A stretch of DNA of 64,000 bases. Origin: Rhodoferax potami (GTDB taxonomy: Bacteria > Pseudomonadota > Gammaproteobacteria > Burkholderiales > Burkholderiaceae_C). How positions within the stretch are numbered: position 1 is the stretch's first letter; every line of letters begins with the position of its first letter. Shown here one piece after another: positions 9,592-18,404 of the stretch. A model generated the notes under the pieces. It searched no databases, was not told where the DNA came from, and saw only the letters and a list, made by a program, of their open reading frames with translations. The stretch is taken from contig NZ_JAVBIJ010000001.1 in assembly GCF_032193765.1 (NCBI RefSeq), forward strand, positions 2,108,001 to 2,172,000, in the 5' to 3' direction. The translations under genes were made by a program, and so were the position numbers.

Positions 9592-9670
9592 AAGGCCCCC
9601 ACGCTCCGCCGCTGCGCGGGTCGCTGCCCCCGGGGGGCGCATTTTGCTGGGGTCGGCCCTGCGCAAAATT
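9592..9670 (+). repeat. GC-rich intergenic repeat-like sequence
   Basis: The stretch after the phytase-like gene (GGCCCCCACGCTCCGCCGCT, then GGTCGCTGCCCCCGGGGGGCG) is of a kind I recall as recurrent between genes in Comamonadaceae. Only one copy is in this window, so its repeat status rests on memory. ATTTTGC (9641-9647) and GCAAAAT (9663-9669) form a 7-bp inverted repeat that could act as a stem. It could end transcription of the upstream gene. Confidence 0.4.
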
Positions 9671-9721
9671 GTCCCTCGTCAGAGGGCTGAGGCCGGTGCC
9701 GCCATGCACAATGGCGGCACC

Positions 9722-10603
9722 ATGCCTCTGACTGTGTCGCCCCCCATTTCTCTGGCGTTTTCTTCCCGGCCCCGCAATGCCGGGGCCTTGTTCCGGAGCC
9801 TGTTGGCGGCCCGCCCGGCGCAGGCTGCGCCTGAACAACACGGCATTGCCATTCAGGCCACTTGGCATGGCGCCCAGGCCGACGCCAAACGCCTCAAGCA
9901 GTACCGCGAGGTCTGCGGCCTCACAAACGCCGGCTTTCTGCCCCCGCTGTACCTGCACGCCATGGCCATGCCCCTGCACATGGCGATCATGAGCCACCCG
10001 CAGTTTCCCCTGCGCCTGCTGGGCCTAGTGCATCTGTCCAACAGCATGCAGTGCCTGCGCCCCATCGGCGACTTCGAGACGCTGGACATGGACTGCCAGC
10101 TGCACGGCATGGAGGCGACCGAGCGCGGCCAGACCTTCACCCTGCACACCCGTCTGCACACGGGCAGTGAAACCGTCTGGACCGAGACCAGCACCTTCAT
10201 GGCCCCCTTGCCCCGCAGTGACAAACGCGCGCCACCCGACGCGCAGCCCGACTGGGGCGCCCCCGTAGCCCGCTGGGGGGTGGCGGGCAATGCCGGGCGC
10301 CGCTTTGCCGGCCCCTCCGGCGACTGGAACCCCATCCACGTGAGTGCCATCACTGCGCGCCTCTTCGGCTACCCGCGGGCGATCGGGCACGGCATGTTCA
10401 GCGCAGCCCGCTGTGTGGACCTGCTCTGCCGCGACCTGCCGGCCTGCGCACCGCTGCACATCGACCTGCGCTTCAAGCGCCCCCTGTTGATTCCGGGCGA
10501 AGTGGCCTTACATACCCGGCAAGAGGCGGACAGCACACGGTTTGTGCTGAACGTGCTGCCACACGGCGAGCCGCATATCGAAGGCGCGCTGCGCAGGCTG
10601 TAA
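9722..10603 (+). CDS. MaoC-like double hot-dog acyl dehydratase
   Basis: This protein of about 293 residues resembles MaoC/FabZ-type acyl dehydratases with two hot-dog domains. The hydratase signature sits in the second half: GDWNPIHVSAITARLFGY (catalytic Asp and His) followed by IGHGMF. The N-terminal half looks like a degenerate hot-dog domain without the signature. It probably hydrates or dehydrates an enoyl/hydroxyacyl thioester, either CoA-bound or carrier-bound. The start is uncertain: ATG 9704 and TTG 9644 are also in frame. ATG 9722 was chosen because the protein upstream of it (HNGG and the Arg/Ala-rich TTG extension) does not look like family sequence, but none of the starts has a strong ribosome site. 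It lies just upstream of moaC with no functional link apparent. Confidence 0.78.
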   Translation: MPLTVSPPISLAFSSRPRNAGALFRSLLAARPAQAAPEQHGIAIQATWHGAQADAKRLKQYREVCGLTNAGFLPPLYLHAMAMPLHMAIMSHPQFPLRLLGLVHLSNSMQCLRPIGDFETLDMDCQLHGMEATERGQTFTLHTRLHTGSETVWTETSTFMAPLPRSDKRAPPDAQPDWGAPVARWGVAGNAGRRFAGPSGDWNPIHVSAITARLFGYPRAIGHGMFSAARCVDLLCRDLPACAPLHIDLRFKRPLLIPGEVALHTRQEADSTRFVLNVLPHGEPHIEGALRRL

Positions 10604-10672
10604 GGCACAGACAGCACCCGGCACACAGGCTGCCCGCCACACGAATGATTGATTGCGAACGAGGACACCACC

Positions 10673-11191
10673 ATGAGCAACCCCGCAGACGCAGGCTCCG
10701 CCCTGACCCACTTTGATACCAAGGGCGATGCCCACATGGTCAATATCGCCGGCAAACCGTTGACGCACCGCAAAGCAGTAGCGGGCGGGCGCATCCAGAT
10801 GCAGCAGCACACGCTGGACCTGATCCAGAACGCGCAAGCCGCCAAAGGCGATGTGCTGGGCGTGGCGCGTGTGGCCGGCATCATGGCCGCCAAGAAAACC
10901 AGCGACCTGATTCCCCTGTGCCATCCCATCATGCTGACCCGCGTGGCTATCGAATTTGAAGTGGTGCACGCCACTGCTACCACCCTGCCCGCCATCCAGT
11001 GCCTGGCCATTGCCGAGACCACTGGCGGCACCGGCGTGGAAATGGAAGCGCTGACCGCCGTGCAGATCACCCTGCTCACCATTTACGACATGTGCAAGGC
11101 GGTCGACAAAGGCATGGTCATGACCGATGTGAAGCTGTTGGAAAAGCACGGTGGCAAATCGGGCACCTACCTCGCCCCGCCCACCGCCTGA
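10673..11191 (+). CDS. moaC: cyclic pyranopterin monophosphate synthase MoaC
   Basis: MoaC converts the MoaA product to cyclic pyranopterin monophosphate in molybdenum cofactor biosynthesis. The 172-residue length is slightly over the usual 160. Every family motif is present: [19 protein letters not shown], the LIPLCHPI segment, [13 protein letters not shown] with the key Glu-Met-Glu, YDMCKAVDK and KHGGKSG near the C-terminus. ATG 10673 was chosen over the in-frame TTG 10649 because GAGGA lies just upstream at a normal distance. No other moa or moe genes are nearby, so molybdopterin genes are dispersed in this genome. Confidence 0.98.
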   Translation: MSNPADAGSALTHFDTKGDAHMVNIAGKPLTHRKAVAGGRIQMQQHTLDLIQNAQAAKGDVLGVARVAGIMAAKKTSDLIPLCHPIMLTRVAIEFEVVHATATTLPAIQCLAIAETTGGTGVEMEALTAVQITLLTIYDMCKAVDKGMVMTDVKLLEKHGGKSGTYLAPPTA

Positions 11192-11207
11192 CCGCGCTGC
11201 AAGCCGC

Positions 11208-11516
11208 TTAATCCCCCGGCTGCGCGCCCTCGTAGCCCTCGATCAAAATCAGGTCAATCACCGACACGTCTTTGCGCAGGGCGATTGCGGCTTGGTATTC
11301 GGGTGAATGCCAGCAGTCCACCGCCGCCTGGTAGCTGGGGAATTCAATCACCACATTGCGGCTGCGGCTCTCACCCTCGGGCGTCTCAAAGCGACCGGCG
11401 CGCACCAGAAAGCGGGCGCCATATTTTTTGAACGGCGCGGCGTTCGCGGCCTGATACGCCTTGTAGGCCTCAACATCGAACACCTCTACACGGCCTATCC
11501 AGTAACCCTTGGGCAT
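11208..11516 (-). CDS. DUF1330 domain protein
   Basis: This is a 102-residue protein of the DUF1330 (dimeric alpha/beta barrel, EthD/monooxygenase-like) family, with the family start MPKGYWIGRVEV, the central GRFETPEGESRSRNVVIEFP and SPEYQAAIALR. These small proteins form dimers; no reaction is firmly established. The start at 11516 is preceded by a strong AGGAG (from ACAGGAGACAAAC), while the in-frame ATG nine codons upstream has none. It converges on moaC with a 16-bp gap. Confidence 0.9.
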   Translation of the reverse strand: MPKGYWIGRVEVFDVEAYKAYQAANAAPFKKYGARFLVRAGRFETPEGESRSRNVVIEFPSYQAAVDCWHSPEYQAAIALRKDVSVIDLILIEGYEGAQPGD

Positions 11517-11590
11517 GTTTGTCTCCTGTGGAATGCTGGGCAACAGTGTAGAAGATGCAGCCCCCGGCTGCCCCGCGCAGGATTACCGAT

Positions 11591-11648
11591 GAAATATGCC
11601 CCTAGCGCTCGTTGAATATGCGCCAATAGCTATCAAAAGCATAGCAAA
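11591..11648 (+). repeat. dispersed element, copy 3
   Basis: This is an almost complete copy: GAAATATGCCCCTAGCGCTC, GTTGAATATGCGC, then AGCTATCAAAAGCATAGCAA. The AGCTAT/ATAGC arms form a short hairpin. It sits between the DUF1330 gene and valS, ending about 57 bp before the valS start, so it may fall in the valS promoter or leader. Confidence 0.8.
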
Positions 11649-11704
11649 TACCGGGGTATAGCCCTGCACCGGTAAAATCGCCGCTCGCTCTTAGAAGAAC
11701 CTCC

Positions 11705-14632
11705 ATGTCTGACAACGCCAACACCCCCATTGCCGCCCCCACCGCCCCCGAACAACCGGGTCTGCAATCCCTCTCCAAGTCGTTTGAACCCGCTGCGCTG
11801 GAAGCGCACTGGGGCCCCGAGTGGGAAAAGCGCGGCTACGGCATCGCCGGCTTCCGCGGCACCAGCGCGCCGGATGCGGCTGCGGCTGCCGAGGGCAAGA
11901 ACTTCTCCATCCAGCTGCCGCCACCCAACGTGACGGGCACGCTGCACATGGGCCATGCGTTCAACCAGACCATCATGGACAGCCTGACCCGCTACCACCG
12001 CATGGCCGGGTTCAACACCGCGTGGATTCCGGGCACCGACCACGCCGGCATTGCCACCCAGATCGTGGTGGAGCGCCAGCTGCAAGAGCAAAAAGTCAGC
12101 CGCCACGACCTGGGCCGTGAAGCCTTCACCAAAAAGGTCTGGGAGTGGAAAGAAAAGTCTGGCAACACCATCACCACCCAGATGCGCCGCATGGGCGACA
12201 GCGTGGACTGGAGCCGCGAGTACTTCACCATGGACCCCAAGCTGTCGCAAACGGTCACCGAGACCTTTGTGCAGCTCTACGAGCAAGGCCTGATCTACCG
12301 CGGCAAGCGCCTGGTGAACTGGGACCCGATTTTGATGAGCGCCGTGTCCGACCTGGAAGTGGAAAGCGAAGAGGAAGACGGCTCGCTCTGGCACATCCGC
12401 TACCCGTTGGCCGACGGCTCCGGTGACATCACCGTAGCCACCACCCGCCCAGAGACCATGCTGGGCGACGTGGCCGTAATGGTGCACCCCGAAGACGAGC
12501 GCTACACCGCGCTGATCGGCAAGCAGGTCACCCTGCCCCTATGCGGCCGCACCATCCCCGTAATTGCGGACGATTACGTGGACAAAGCCTTCGGTACCGG
12601 CGTGGTGAAGGTCACCCCCGCGCACGACCAGAACGACTATGCCGTCGGCCAGCGCCACAAGCTGCCCATGATCTGCGTGCTCACCCTGGACGCCAAGATC
12701 AACGAGAACGCCCCCGCTGCATACCAAGGCCTGGACCGCTTCGTGGCCCGCAAAAAAGTGGTGGCAGACCTCGAAGCCGGTGGTTTCCTGGTGGAAGTCA
12801 AGAAACACAAGCTCATGGTGCCGCGTTGCGCCCGCACCGGCCAGGTCATTGAGCCCATGCTCACCGACCAATGGTTTGTCGCCATGAACCAGGTGGGCAA
12901 AGGCGACGCCACCGGCAAGTCCATCGCCCAGAAAGCCATCGACGCTGTGCAGAGCGGTGACGTGAAGTTTGTGCCCGAAAACTGGGTCAATACCTACAAC
13001 CAGTGGATGAACAACATCCAGGACTGGTGTATCAGCCGCCAGCTCTGGTGGGGCCACCAGATTCCAGCGTGGTACGACGAAGACGGTAACGTGATCGTGG
13101 CCCGCAACGAAGTCGAAGCCCAAGCCAAAGCGCCTGGCAAAACCCTACGCCGTGACGAAGACGTGCTCGACACCTGGTACTCCAGCGCGCTGGTGCCCTT
13201 CAGCACCATGGGCTGGGGCAACGAAGGCGCCGGCACCGGTGCCACCGACGACTACAACCTCTACCTCCCCAGCAGCACGCTGGTGACCGGCTACGACATC
13301 ATCTTCTTCTGGGTCGCCCGGATGATCATGATGACCACGCACTTCACCGGCCGCGTGCCGTTCAAACATGTCTACATCCACGGCCTGGTGCGCGATGCAC
13401 AGGGCAAGAAAATGAGCAAGTCTGAAGGTAACGTGCTCGACCCCGTGGACCTGATTGACGGCATTGCGCTGGAGCCCCTGCTGGACAAGCGCACCACCGG
13501 CCTGCGCAAGCCCGAGACCGCGCCTGCGGTGCGCAAGAACACGCAAAAGGAATTCCCCGAGGGCATTCCCGCCTACGGTGCTGACGCGCTGCGCTTCACT
13601 TTTGCCGCACTTGCCTCGCTGGGTCGCAGCATCAACTTCGACAGCAAGCGCTGCGAGGGCTACCGCAACTTCTGCAACAAGCTGTGGAACGCCACCCGCT
13701 TTGTGCTGATGAACTGCGAAGGTCAAGACTGCGGCTTGCAAGACCACGATACGGCCGCCTGCGCGAGCGGCAGCTACCTCGAGTTCAGCCAAGCCGACCG
13801 CTGGATCGTGTCCCTGCTGCAAAAAACCGAAGCCGAAGTGGCCAAGGGCTTCGCAGAGTACCGCTTGGACAACGTGGCCAACACGATTTACGACTATGTG
13901 TGGAACGAGTTCTGCGACTGGTACCTGGAAATCGCCAAAGTGCAGATCAACACCGGTAACGACGCCCAGAAGCGCGCCACGCGCCGTACCCTGATCCGCA
14001 CGCTGGAAACCATCCAACGCCTGCTGCACCCGATCGCGCCGTTCATTACCGAAGAGCTGTGGCAAAAGGTGGCACCGGTCGCAGGCCGCAGCGGCCCGTC
14101 GGTGTCGATTGCCGCCTATCCACAAGCCCAGCTCGAGCGCATTGACGAGGCCTCGATCGCCCACGTCGCCAAACTGAAGTTGCTGGTGGATGCCTGCCGC
14201 AACCTGCGCGGCGAGATGAACGTGTCACCCGCGGCCCGCTTGCCGCTTTATGTGGTGGCCCAAACCGCCGCAGAGGCCGCGTTCCTGCAGTCGTCTGCGG
14301 CCGTTCTGCAGGCCTTGGCCAAGCTGAGCGAAGTGAAGGTGTTTGCAGACGAAGCCAGCTGGCAAGCCGCAGCCCAGTCTGCCCCGGTGGCGGTGGTGGG
14401 TGAGGCGCGTGTCTGCCTGTTTGTGGAAGTCGACGTAGCGGCTGAAAAAATCCGTCTCGGCAAAGAAGTGACCCGCTTGGAAGAGCAAATCACCAAAGCC
14501 AGCGTCAAGCTCAGCAACGAAGCGTTTGTGGCCAAGGCACCTGCAGCGGTGCTGGAGCAGGAGCGCAAGCGCGTGGCGGACTTTGCTGCCACGCTGGAAA
14601 AGGTGAAAGAGCAACTGGCCCGCTTGGGCTGA
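11705..14632 (+). CDS. valS: valine--tRNA ligase
   Basis: Valyl-tRNA synthetase charges tRNA-Val and edits misactivated threonine. The 975-residue length is normal. The class I signature is HMGH (His81-His84, within [13 protein letters not shown]) and the KMSKS loop is at residues 569-573. The CP1 editing domain lies between them ([10 protein letters not shown] and later [16 protein letters not shown]). The anticodon-binding domain contains [10 protein letters not shown]. The C-terminal tRNA-binding coiled coil is visible in the last 65 residues, from [16 protein letters not shown] onward. The start ATG follows an AGAAGAA ribosome-site-like sequence. A strong terminator follows at 14671-14709, so the gene looks monocistronic. 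Confidence 0.99.
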   Translation: MSDNANTPIAAPTAPEQPGLQSLSKSFEPAALEAHWGPEWEKRGYGIAGFRGTSAPDAAAAAEGKNFSIQLPPPNVTGTLHMGHAFNQTIMDSLTRYHRMAGFNTAWIPGTDHAGIATQIVVERQLQEQKVSRHDLGREAFTKKVWEWKEKSGNTITTQMRRMGDSVDWSREYFTMDPKLSQTVTETFVQLYEQGLIYRGKRLVNWDPILMSAVSDLEVESEEEDGSLWHIRYPLADGSGDITVATTRPETMLGDVAVMVHPEDERYTALIGKQVTLPLCGRTIPVIADDYVDKAFGTGVVKVTPAHDQNDYAVGQRHKLPMICVLTLDAKINENAPAAYQGLDRFVARKKVVADLEAGGFLVEVKKHKLMVPRCARTGQVIEPMLTDQWFVAMNQVGKGDATGKSIAQKAIDAVQSGDVKFVPENWVNTYNQWMNNIQDWCISRQLWWGHQIPAWYDEDGNVIVARNEVEAQAKAPGKTLRRDEDVLDTWYSSALVPFSTMGWGNEGAGTGATDDYNLYLPSSTLVTGYDIIFFWVARMIMMTTHFTGRVPFKHVYIHGLVRDAQGKKMSKSEGNVLDPVDLIDGIALEPLLDKRTTGLRKPETAPAVRKNTQKEFPEGIPAYGADALRFTFAALASLGRSINFDSKRCEGYRNFCNKLWNATRFVLMNCEGQDCGLQDHDTAACASGSYLEFSQADRWIVSLLQKTEAEVAKGFAEYRLDNVANTIYDYVWNEFCDWYLEIAKVQINTGNDAQKRATRRTLIRTLETIQRLLHPIAPFITEELWQKVAPVAGRSGPSVSIAAYPQAQLERIDEASIAHVAKLKLLVDACRNLRGEMNVSPAARLPLYVVAQTAAEAAFLQSSAAVLQALAKLSEVKVFADEASWQAAAQSAPVAVVGEARVCLFVEVDVAAEKIRLGKEVTRLEEQITKASVKLSNEAFVAKAPAAVLEQERKRVADFAATLEKVKEQLARLG

Positions 14633-14670
14633 TTGCGCGCATTCGCATGCTGCCGCTCACCCCGGCAGCC

Positions 14671-14709
14671 CCATGAAAAAAGCCGGTTCTGAGACCGGCT
14701 TTTTTCATG
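14671..14709. terminator. bidirectional terminator between valS and the TusA-like gene
   Basis: A long inverted repeat, CCATGAAAAAAGCCGGT with its complement ACCGGCTTTTTTCATGG, surrounds a 5-6 base loop. T runs fall on both strands, as expected for a terminator shared by two convergent genes. Confidence 0.9.
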
Positions 14710-14720
14710 GGTGAAGCGGC

Positions 14721-14948
14721 TTAACGGCGGCGGAGCACATGGATAAAAATAGTTCCAGCGGTTTGCTGGTCAATCAATTCATGCCCGGTCTGCTTGGTGA
14801 AGGCCTGAAAATCCCGCAGCGAGCCGGGGTCGGTCGCCACCACCTTGAGCGTTTGGCCGCTTTGCAGCTCCGCGAGTGCTTTTTTGGCTTTGAGGATGGG
14901 CAGCGGGCAATTCAGACCGCTGGTGTCAATTTCTTTGTCGAAGTTCAT
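14721..14948 (-). CDS. TusA-family sulfurtransferase-like protein
   Basis: This 75-residue protein belongs to the TusA/SirA-like family. The start MNFDKEIDTSGLNCPLPILK contains the CPxP motif whose cysteine carries persulfide sulfur, and the later TDPGSLRDFQAF is also typical. Such proteins pass sulfur to tRNA thiolation (2-thiouridine) or to molybdenum cofactor enzymes. In betaproteobacteria, short copies outside the tus operon are often general sulfur carriers, so I do not assign the TusA name with certainty. The next gene upstream on the same strand is a Nudix hydrolase 29 bp away. Confidence 0.9.
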   Translation of the reverse strand: MNFDKEIDTSGLNCPLPILKAKKALAELQSGQTLKVVATDPGSLRDFQAFTKQTGHELIDQQTAGTIFIHVLRRR

Positions 14949-14977
14949 GCAGGCTGCTTTCTGGCGTTGGGCTGATT

Positions 14978-15529
14978 TTAGTCGTCCGCTGGCTCAATCT
15001 CTTTGCGCCATACCGGTTCGATGAACCGGGGCTCATGGCCGCGTGAGCGCAAAAACGCCGCCAGGGCATAGCCGGTACCGGCGGGCCAGCATTTCACGTC
15101 CTGCAGGTCATACAGGCGGTAATCCACCAGCTCCGGGCTCAAAGCCACCTCGCCGTGGCAGACCGCGTGGTAGGCAATGATGACCTGGTTCATTCGCTGA
15201 AAGTCATACACCCCCAACAGGCTGAGCGCGCTGGTACTGAGGCTGGTTTCTTCGGCAATCTCGCGGGCAATGCCCTCCTCGGGCGTCTCACCAGCCTCCA
15301 TAAAACCGGTAATGAGGGCGTACATCTTGCCCGGCCAGGCTGCATTGCGAGCCAGCAGGATCTGGCCGTTGTACTCAATCACCGCCGCGAGCACGGGGGT
15401 CGGGTTGTTCCAGTGGGTGAAGTCGCACGCCGTGCAACGCCAGCGTGTTTTGTCGCCACCGTCTTCAGGCAATGTGATCTCGGCCAGCGGAGTTGCACAC
15501 TGCGGACAGAACTTGAACACTGCAGACAT
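14978..15529 (-). CDS. Nudix hydrolase with zinc ribbon (NudC-like)
   Basis: This is a 183-residue protein with an N-terminal zinc ribbon (CPQC near residue 8 and CTAC near residue 33) followed by a Nudix fold. The Nudix box reads GFMEAGETPEEGIAREIAEE, with the catalytic REIAEE core; the closing Gly of the consensus is Ser here. The zinc ribbon before the box resembles NudC NAD(H)/NAD-capped-RNA pyrophosphatase, but the protein is shorter than NudC and lacks its N-terminal domain, so another nucleoside diphosphate-X substrate is possible. A dispersed repeat copy lies immediately upstream. Confidence 0.9.
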   Translation of the reverse strand: MSAVFKFCPQCATPLAEITLPEDGGDKTRWRCTACDFTHWNNPTPVLAAVIEYNGQILLARNAAWPGKMYALITGFMEAGETPEEGIAREIAEETSLSTSALSLLGVYDFQRMNQVIIAYHAVCHGEVALSPELVDYRLYDLQDVKCWPAGTGYALAAFLRSRGHEPRFIEPVWRKEIEPADD

Positions 15530-15536
15530 AGCGGCC

Positions 15537-15597
15537 TTTGCTATTATTTTAGGAGCTTCCGCCGCACTCGGGTAGAGCGCTAGCGGCCTATTTCATT
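15537..15597 (-). repeat. dispersed element, copy 4
   Basis: On the minus strand this copy reads GAATGAAATAGGCCGCTAGC, GCTCTACCCGAGTGCGGCGG and AAGCTCCTAAAATAATAGC. The head and tail fit the consensus, while the middle is diverged. It fills most of the space between cysM and the Nudix gene. Confidence 0.65.
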
Positions 15598-15609
15598 CAA
15601 AACTGTGCA

Positions 15610-16512
15610 TTACGCGGGGAACACGCCGGTGGACAAATAACGGTCACCGCGGTCGCACACGATAAACACAATCACGGCATCCCGCTCGCGCTTGGCAATT
15701 TCTTGCGCGACCCAGCAAGCGCCGGCTGCCGAGATACCGCCAAAGATGCCCTCCTCACGCGCCATACGGCGGCACATGTCTTCCGCGTCTGCCTGACTGA
15801 CGTAAACCAGCTCATCCACATTGCGGGGATCGTAGATTTTGGGCAGGTATTCTTGCGGCCATTTGCGGATCCCGGGAATCCGCGAACCCTCTGAAGGCTG
15901 TGCGCCGACGATGCGTATCGCCGGGTTCTTTTCTTTCAGGAAACGCGAGACGCCCGTGATCGTGCCGGTAGTCCCCATGGCACTCACGAAGTGGGTGATG
16001 CGCCCACCGGTTTGCTCCCAAATCTCGGGGCCGGTCGTCTCGTAATGCACGCGCGGGTTGTCGCCATTGGCAAACTGGTCAAGCACGCGGCCTTTGCCCT
16101 CGCGCTGCATTTGCTCGGCCAAGTCACGGGCGTACTCCATGCCGCCGCTCTTGGGCGTGAGGATGAGTTCGGCACCAAACGCCTTCATGGTTTGGGCGCG
16201 CTCGATCGACAAGTCCTCGGGCATGATCAGCACCATGCGGTAGCCCTTGACGGCCGCAGCCATTGCCAAGGCAATGCCGGTGTTACCGGAGGTAGCCTCG
16301 ATCAGGGTGTCACCTGGCTGGATGTCGCCACGCTCCTGGGCACGCTGGATCATGGACAAGGCGGGGCGGTCTTTCACAGACCCGGCCGGGTTATTGCCCT
16401 CGAGCTTGCCCAAAACCACGTTATTTCGGGCCTGGTTGTCCGTGTTTTGGATGCGTTGCAACGCGACCAAAGGAGTTTTTCCGATTGCTTCTTCAATAGT
16501 TGGATATTTCAT
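15610..16512 (-). CDS. cysM: cysteine synthase B
   Basis: CysM makes cysteine from O-acetylserine and sulfide or thiosulfate, using PLP. At 300 residues it has the typical CysM length. The PLP lysine lies in NPAGSVKDRPA, the phosphate-binding loop of the substrate site is TSGNTGIALA, and a glycine-rich loop GTTGTITG follows. CysM-type features include the RKWPQEYLPKIY region. ATG 16512 (MKYPTIEEAIGKTPLV) was chosen because family proteins start there; the in-frame ATG ten codons upstream would run toward the divergent tRNA gene. The start of cysM lies about 40 bp from tRNA-Leu, so both promoters must share that space or reach into the cysM coding region. Confidence 0.97.
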   Translation of the reverse strand: MKYPTIEEAIGKTPLVALQRIQNTDNQARNNVVLGKLEGNNPAGSVKDRPALSMIQRAQERGDIQPGDTLIEATSGNTGIALAMAAAVKGYRMVLIMPEDLSIERAQTMKAFGAELILTPKSGGMEYARDLAEQMQREGKGRVLDQFANGDNPRVHYETTGPEIWEQTGGRITHFVSAMGTTGTITGVSRFLKEKNPAIRIVGAQPSEGSRIPGIRKWPQEYLPKIYDPRNVDELVYVSQADAEDMCRRMAREEGIFGGISAAGACWVAQEIAKRERDAVIVFIVCDRGDRYLSTGVFPA

Positions 16513-16551
16513 CCCGTAAATGTGCCATAATTCGAGCTTCACAAATTACCT

Positions 16552-16636
16552 GCCCAGGTGGTGAAATTGGTAGACTCAGGGGACTCAAAATCCCCCGCCG
16601 CAAGGCGTGCCGGTTCGAGTCCGGCCCTGGGCACCA
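16552..16636 (+). tRNA. tRNA-Leu (anticodon CAA)
   Basis: The 85-base gene starts GCCCAGGTGGTGAAATTGGT and ends with an encoded CCA. The acceptor stem GCCCAGG pairs with CCTGGGC. The anticodon stem GGGGA/TCCCC encloses the loop CTCAAAA with anticodon CAA at 16586-16588. A variable arm (GCCGCAAGGCG) shows it is a class II tRNA, and the T arm is GCCGG-TTCGAGT-CCGGC. It reads UUG codons. A strong terminator follows directly. Confidence 0.97.
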
Positions 16637-16640
16637 GATT

Positions 16641-16677
16641 AAAGCCGAATGTTCTTTGAACATTCGGCTTTTTCTTT
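16641..16677 (+). terminator. tRNA-Leu terminator
   Basis: A perfect 13-bp stem, AAGCCGAATGTTC with GAACATTCGGCTT, closes a TTT loop and runs into TTTTTCTTT. It starts 5 bases after the CCA end of the tRNA. Confidence 0.92.
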
Positions 16678-16770
16678 ATGTGCGTCTCAAGCGGGAAAGC
16701 CCTGCGACCCCGGGGGCTGGAGCCGGCTTGATTCACAATCCTTGGTTTTTGAATTGCACGCGCCCACGCC

Positions 16771-17481
16771 ATGTCGCACCCTGTGAACTCCACTCCACTG
16801 CTGTTTTGGCAGCTTGTCGCTGCCATGATCGTGGCCGCTCTGGTGCCAACGCTGTGGCCCACTCTGGATATACAAGCCGCTGCCTTGTTTGTGGGCGACA
16901 CACCGGCCATTGCCTCCCGCACCTGGTGGTGGGTCGAATGGATCAACGCATGGGCGCCTGCGGCATTCCGCGTCATGTTGCTGGTGGCTGCTGTGGGCTG
17001 GCTGACCTCTCATCTTCTTTCGCGTTACAAAGCCTGGAGGCTGCCTCTGGCGTTTGTGGTGTGTGCCGGTATCGCAGGCCCCGGTGCCGTGGTCAACCTA
17101 GGCTTCAAGGAAAATTGGCAACGTGCGCGGCCTTACCAGGTTGAAATCTTCGGTGGCACTCAGCAGTTCACCCGTGCGACCGTGATCACCGATCAATGCG
17201 ACAACAATTGCTCCTTCGTGAGCGGCCATGTAGCGTGCGGATTCTTTTTCTGCAGCCTCATGCTGATTCAGGCGCGTCGCCGCAGGTGGTGGCTGATAGC
17301 GGGAACCAGCGCTGGCCTGGCCATTGGGTTTTCGCGGATGTCAGCGGTTGCCCACTGGTTCAGTGATGTTTTGTGGGCAGGCCCCATCACCCTGATGACC
17401 AGCTGGCTGGTCTGGAAAGTCTTGTCCAGACTTTACGCGCCGTCCGGTGACGAGACCAAGCCGGTGGCTACATCCGGATAA
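16771..17481 (+). CDS. PAP2-family membrane phosphatase
   Basis: This is a 236-residue membrane protein of the PAP2/type 2 phosphatidic acid phosphatase family. About five to six hydrophobic segments are visible. The three catalytic motifs are intact: KENWQRARP (K-x6-RP), CSFVSGH (the PSGH equivalent) and SRMSAVAHWFSD (SR-x5-H-x3-D). It probably removes phosphate from a membrane lipid, such as undecaprenyl pyrophosphate or phosphatidylglycerol phosphate, or from lipid A, with the active site facing the periplasm. Resemblance alone cannot decide among these. Its last 49 bases overlap the end of the convergent SDR gene in another frame. Confidence 0.9.
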   Translation: MSHPVNSTPLLFWQLVAAMIVAALVPTLWPTLDIQAAALFVGDTPAIASRTWWWVEWINAWAPAAFRVMLLVAAVGWLTSHLLSRYKAWRLPLAFVVCAGIAGPGAVVNLGFKENWQRARPYQVEIFGGTQQFTRATVITDQCDNNCSFVSGHVACGFFFCSLMLIQARRRRWWLIAGTSAGLAIGFSRMSAVAHWFSDVLWAGPITLMTSWLVWKVLSRLYAPSGDETKPVATSG

Positions 17482-18362
17482 CGCAGTTTCAGACCCAACT
17501 CCGCTTTCATGCGGTTGTTGTTGATGCGCCGGGATTCACTCATGAACGTCAGCAGCATCACAGGTAGCTGCTCCACCGCGGTGCCACGGGGCACCCTTGG
17601 TGGCCTGGGCAGCCCGTACAGGTCTGCCGCGAGGTCAAAGTAGTCTCCCATTTTCAAGCGGGTGTCATCGCAGACGTTATAGACCCGCTGGGGCGCACCT
17701 TTCCAAAGAGCACGCCAGCAAGCTGCTGCCAGATCCTCTGCGTGTATGTGGTTGGTGTACACATCATCGTCAGCCTGCAAGACCGGCGTGCCTTTTTGGA
17801 GGCGCGTTTTCGGTGTACCGCCGACCCGATCCGGCGCATAAATGCCGGGGATTCTGAGTACGGAGACAGGCGTACCCGTGGCTTTGCCCCACGTGCGGAC
17901 CACCGCTTCTGCATGAACCCTGCGTTGCGCCCTAGGAGTTTGGGGCGCCAGAACGCGCTCTTCTGTCACCCACTGGCCCTGGCAATCGCCATAGACGCCG
18001 GTAGTGGACCCGTAAACCAAGGCGCGTGGCGGGCTACGTCGGCGCAGGGCCTGGGTAGCTTCCAGGATACGCGGGTCCGACCAGCCCTCCGTGGGTGGGG
18101 GTGCCAGGTAGAGCACACGATCTGCCAAGCCCGCCAAACGGTGCAACGTCACGTGCCGGTCAAGGTTGCCCAGTAAGGGCCTGACACCGGCTTGCCGGAG
18201 CGCCGGGACGCGATCTGGACTGGATGTGAGCGCCATCCACTGAACGCGCGCGCCCATGGCGCGTACGACCCGCATCCCCACATCACCACACCCGATGATC
18301 AGAACACGCGGACGACGGAAGCGCGCGGGGAGCGCGCCAAGTGGGGATTGGTTTGAGGGCAA
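17433..18362 (-). CDS. NAD(P)-binding SDR/epimerase-like protein (YeeZ-like)
   Basis: This 309-residue Rossmann-fold protein has the dinucleotide motif GCGDVGMRV near residue 25 and the extended-SDR stretch YGSTTGVYGDCQG, followed by VLRIPGIYAPDR. It resembles the YeeZ-like branch of NAD-dependent epimerase/dehydratases. The usual SDR YxxxK catalytic pair is not visible in the expected place (RAQRRVHAEAVV instead), which is common in this branch and makes the reaction uncertain. It is convergent with the PAP2 gene and overlaps it by 49 bp. Its start is 42 bp from the divergent reductase gene. Confidence 0.85.
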   Translation of the reverse strand: MPSNQSPLGALPARFRRPRVLIIGCGDVGMRVVRAMGARVQWMALTSSPDRVPALRQAGVRPLLGNLDRHVTLHRLAGLADRVLYLAPPPTEGWSDPRILEATQALRRRSPPRALVYGSTTGVYGDCQGQWVTEERVLAPQTPRAQRRVHAEAVVRTWGKATGTPVSVLRIPGIYAPDRVGGTPKTRLQKGTPVLQADDDVYTNHIHAEDLAAACWRALWKGAPQRVYNVCDDTRLKMGDYFDLAADLYGLPRPPRVPRGTAVEQLPVMLLTFMSESRRINNNRMKAELGLKLRYPDVATGLVSSPDGA

Positions 18363-18404
18363 AATCGAGGGCTTTCTACACAGCAGCTAGCTAGGATACC
18401 CAAG

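Noticed and set aside
8507..9997. 496-codon minus-strand frame opposite the phytase-like gene
   Set aside because: It has no recognisable domain and mirrors the codon structure of the plus-strand genes.
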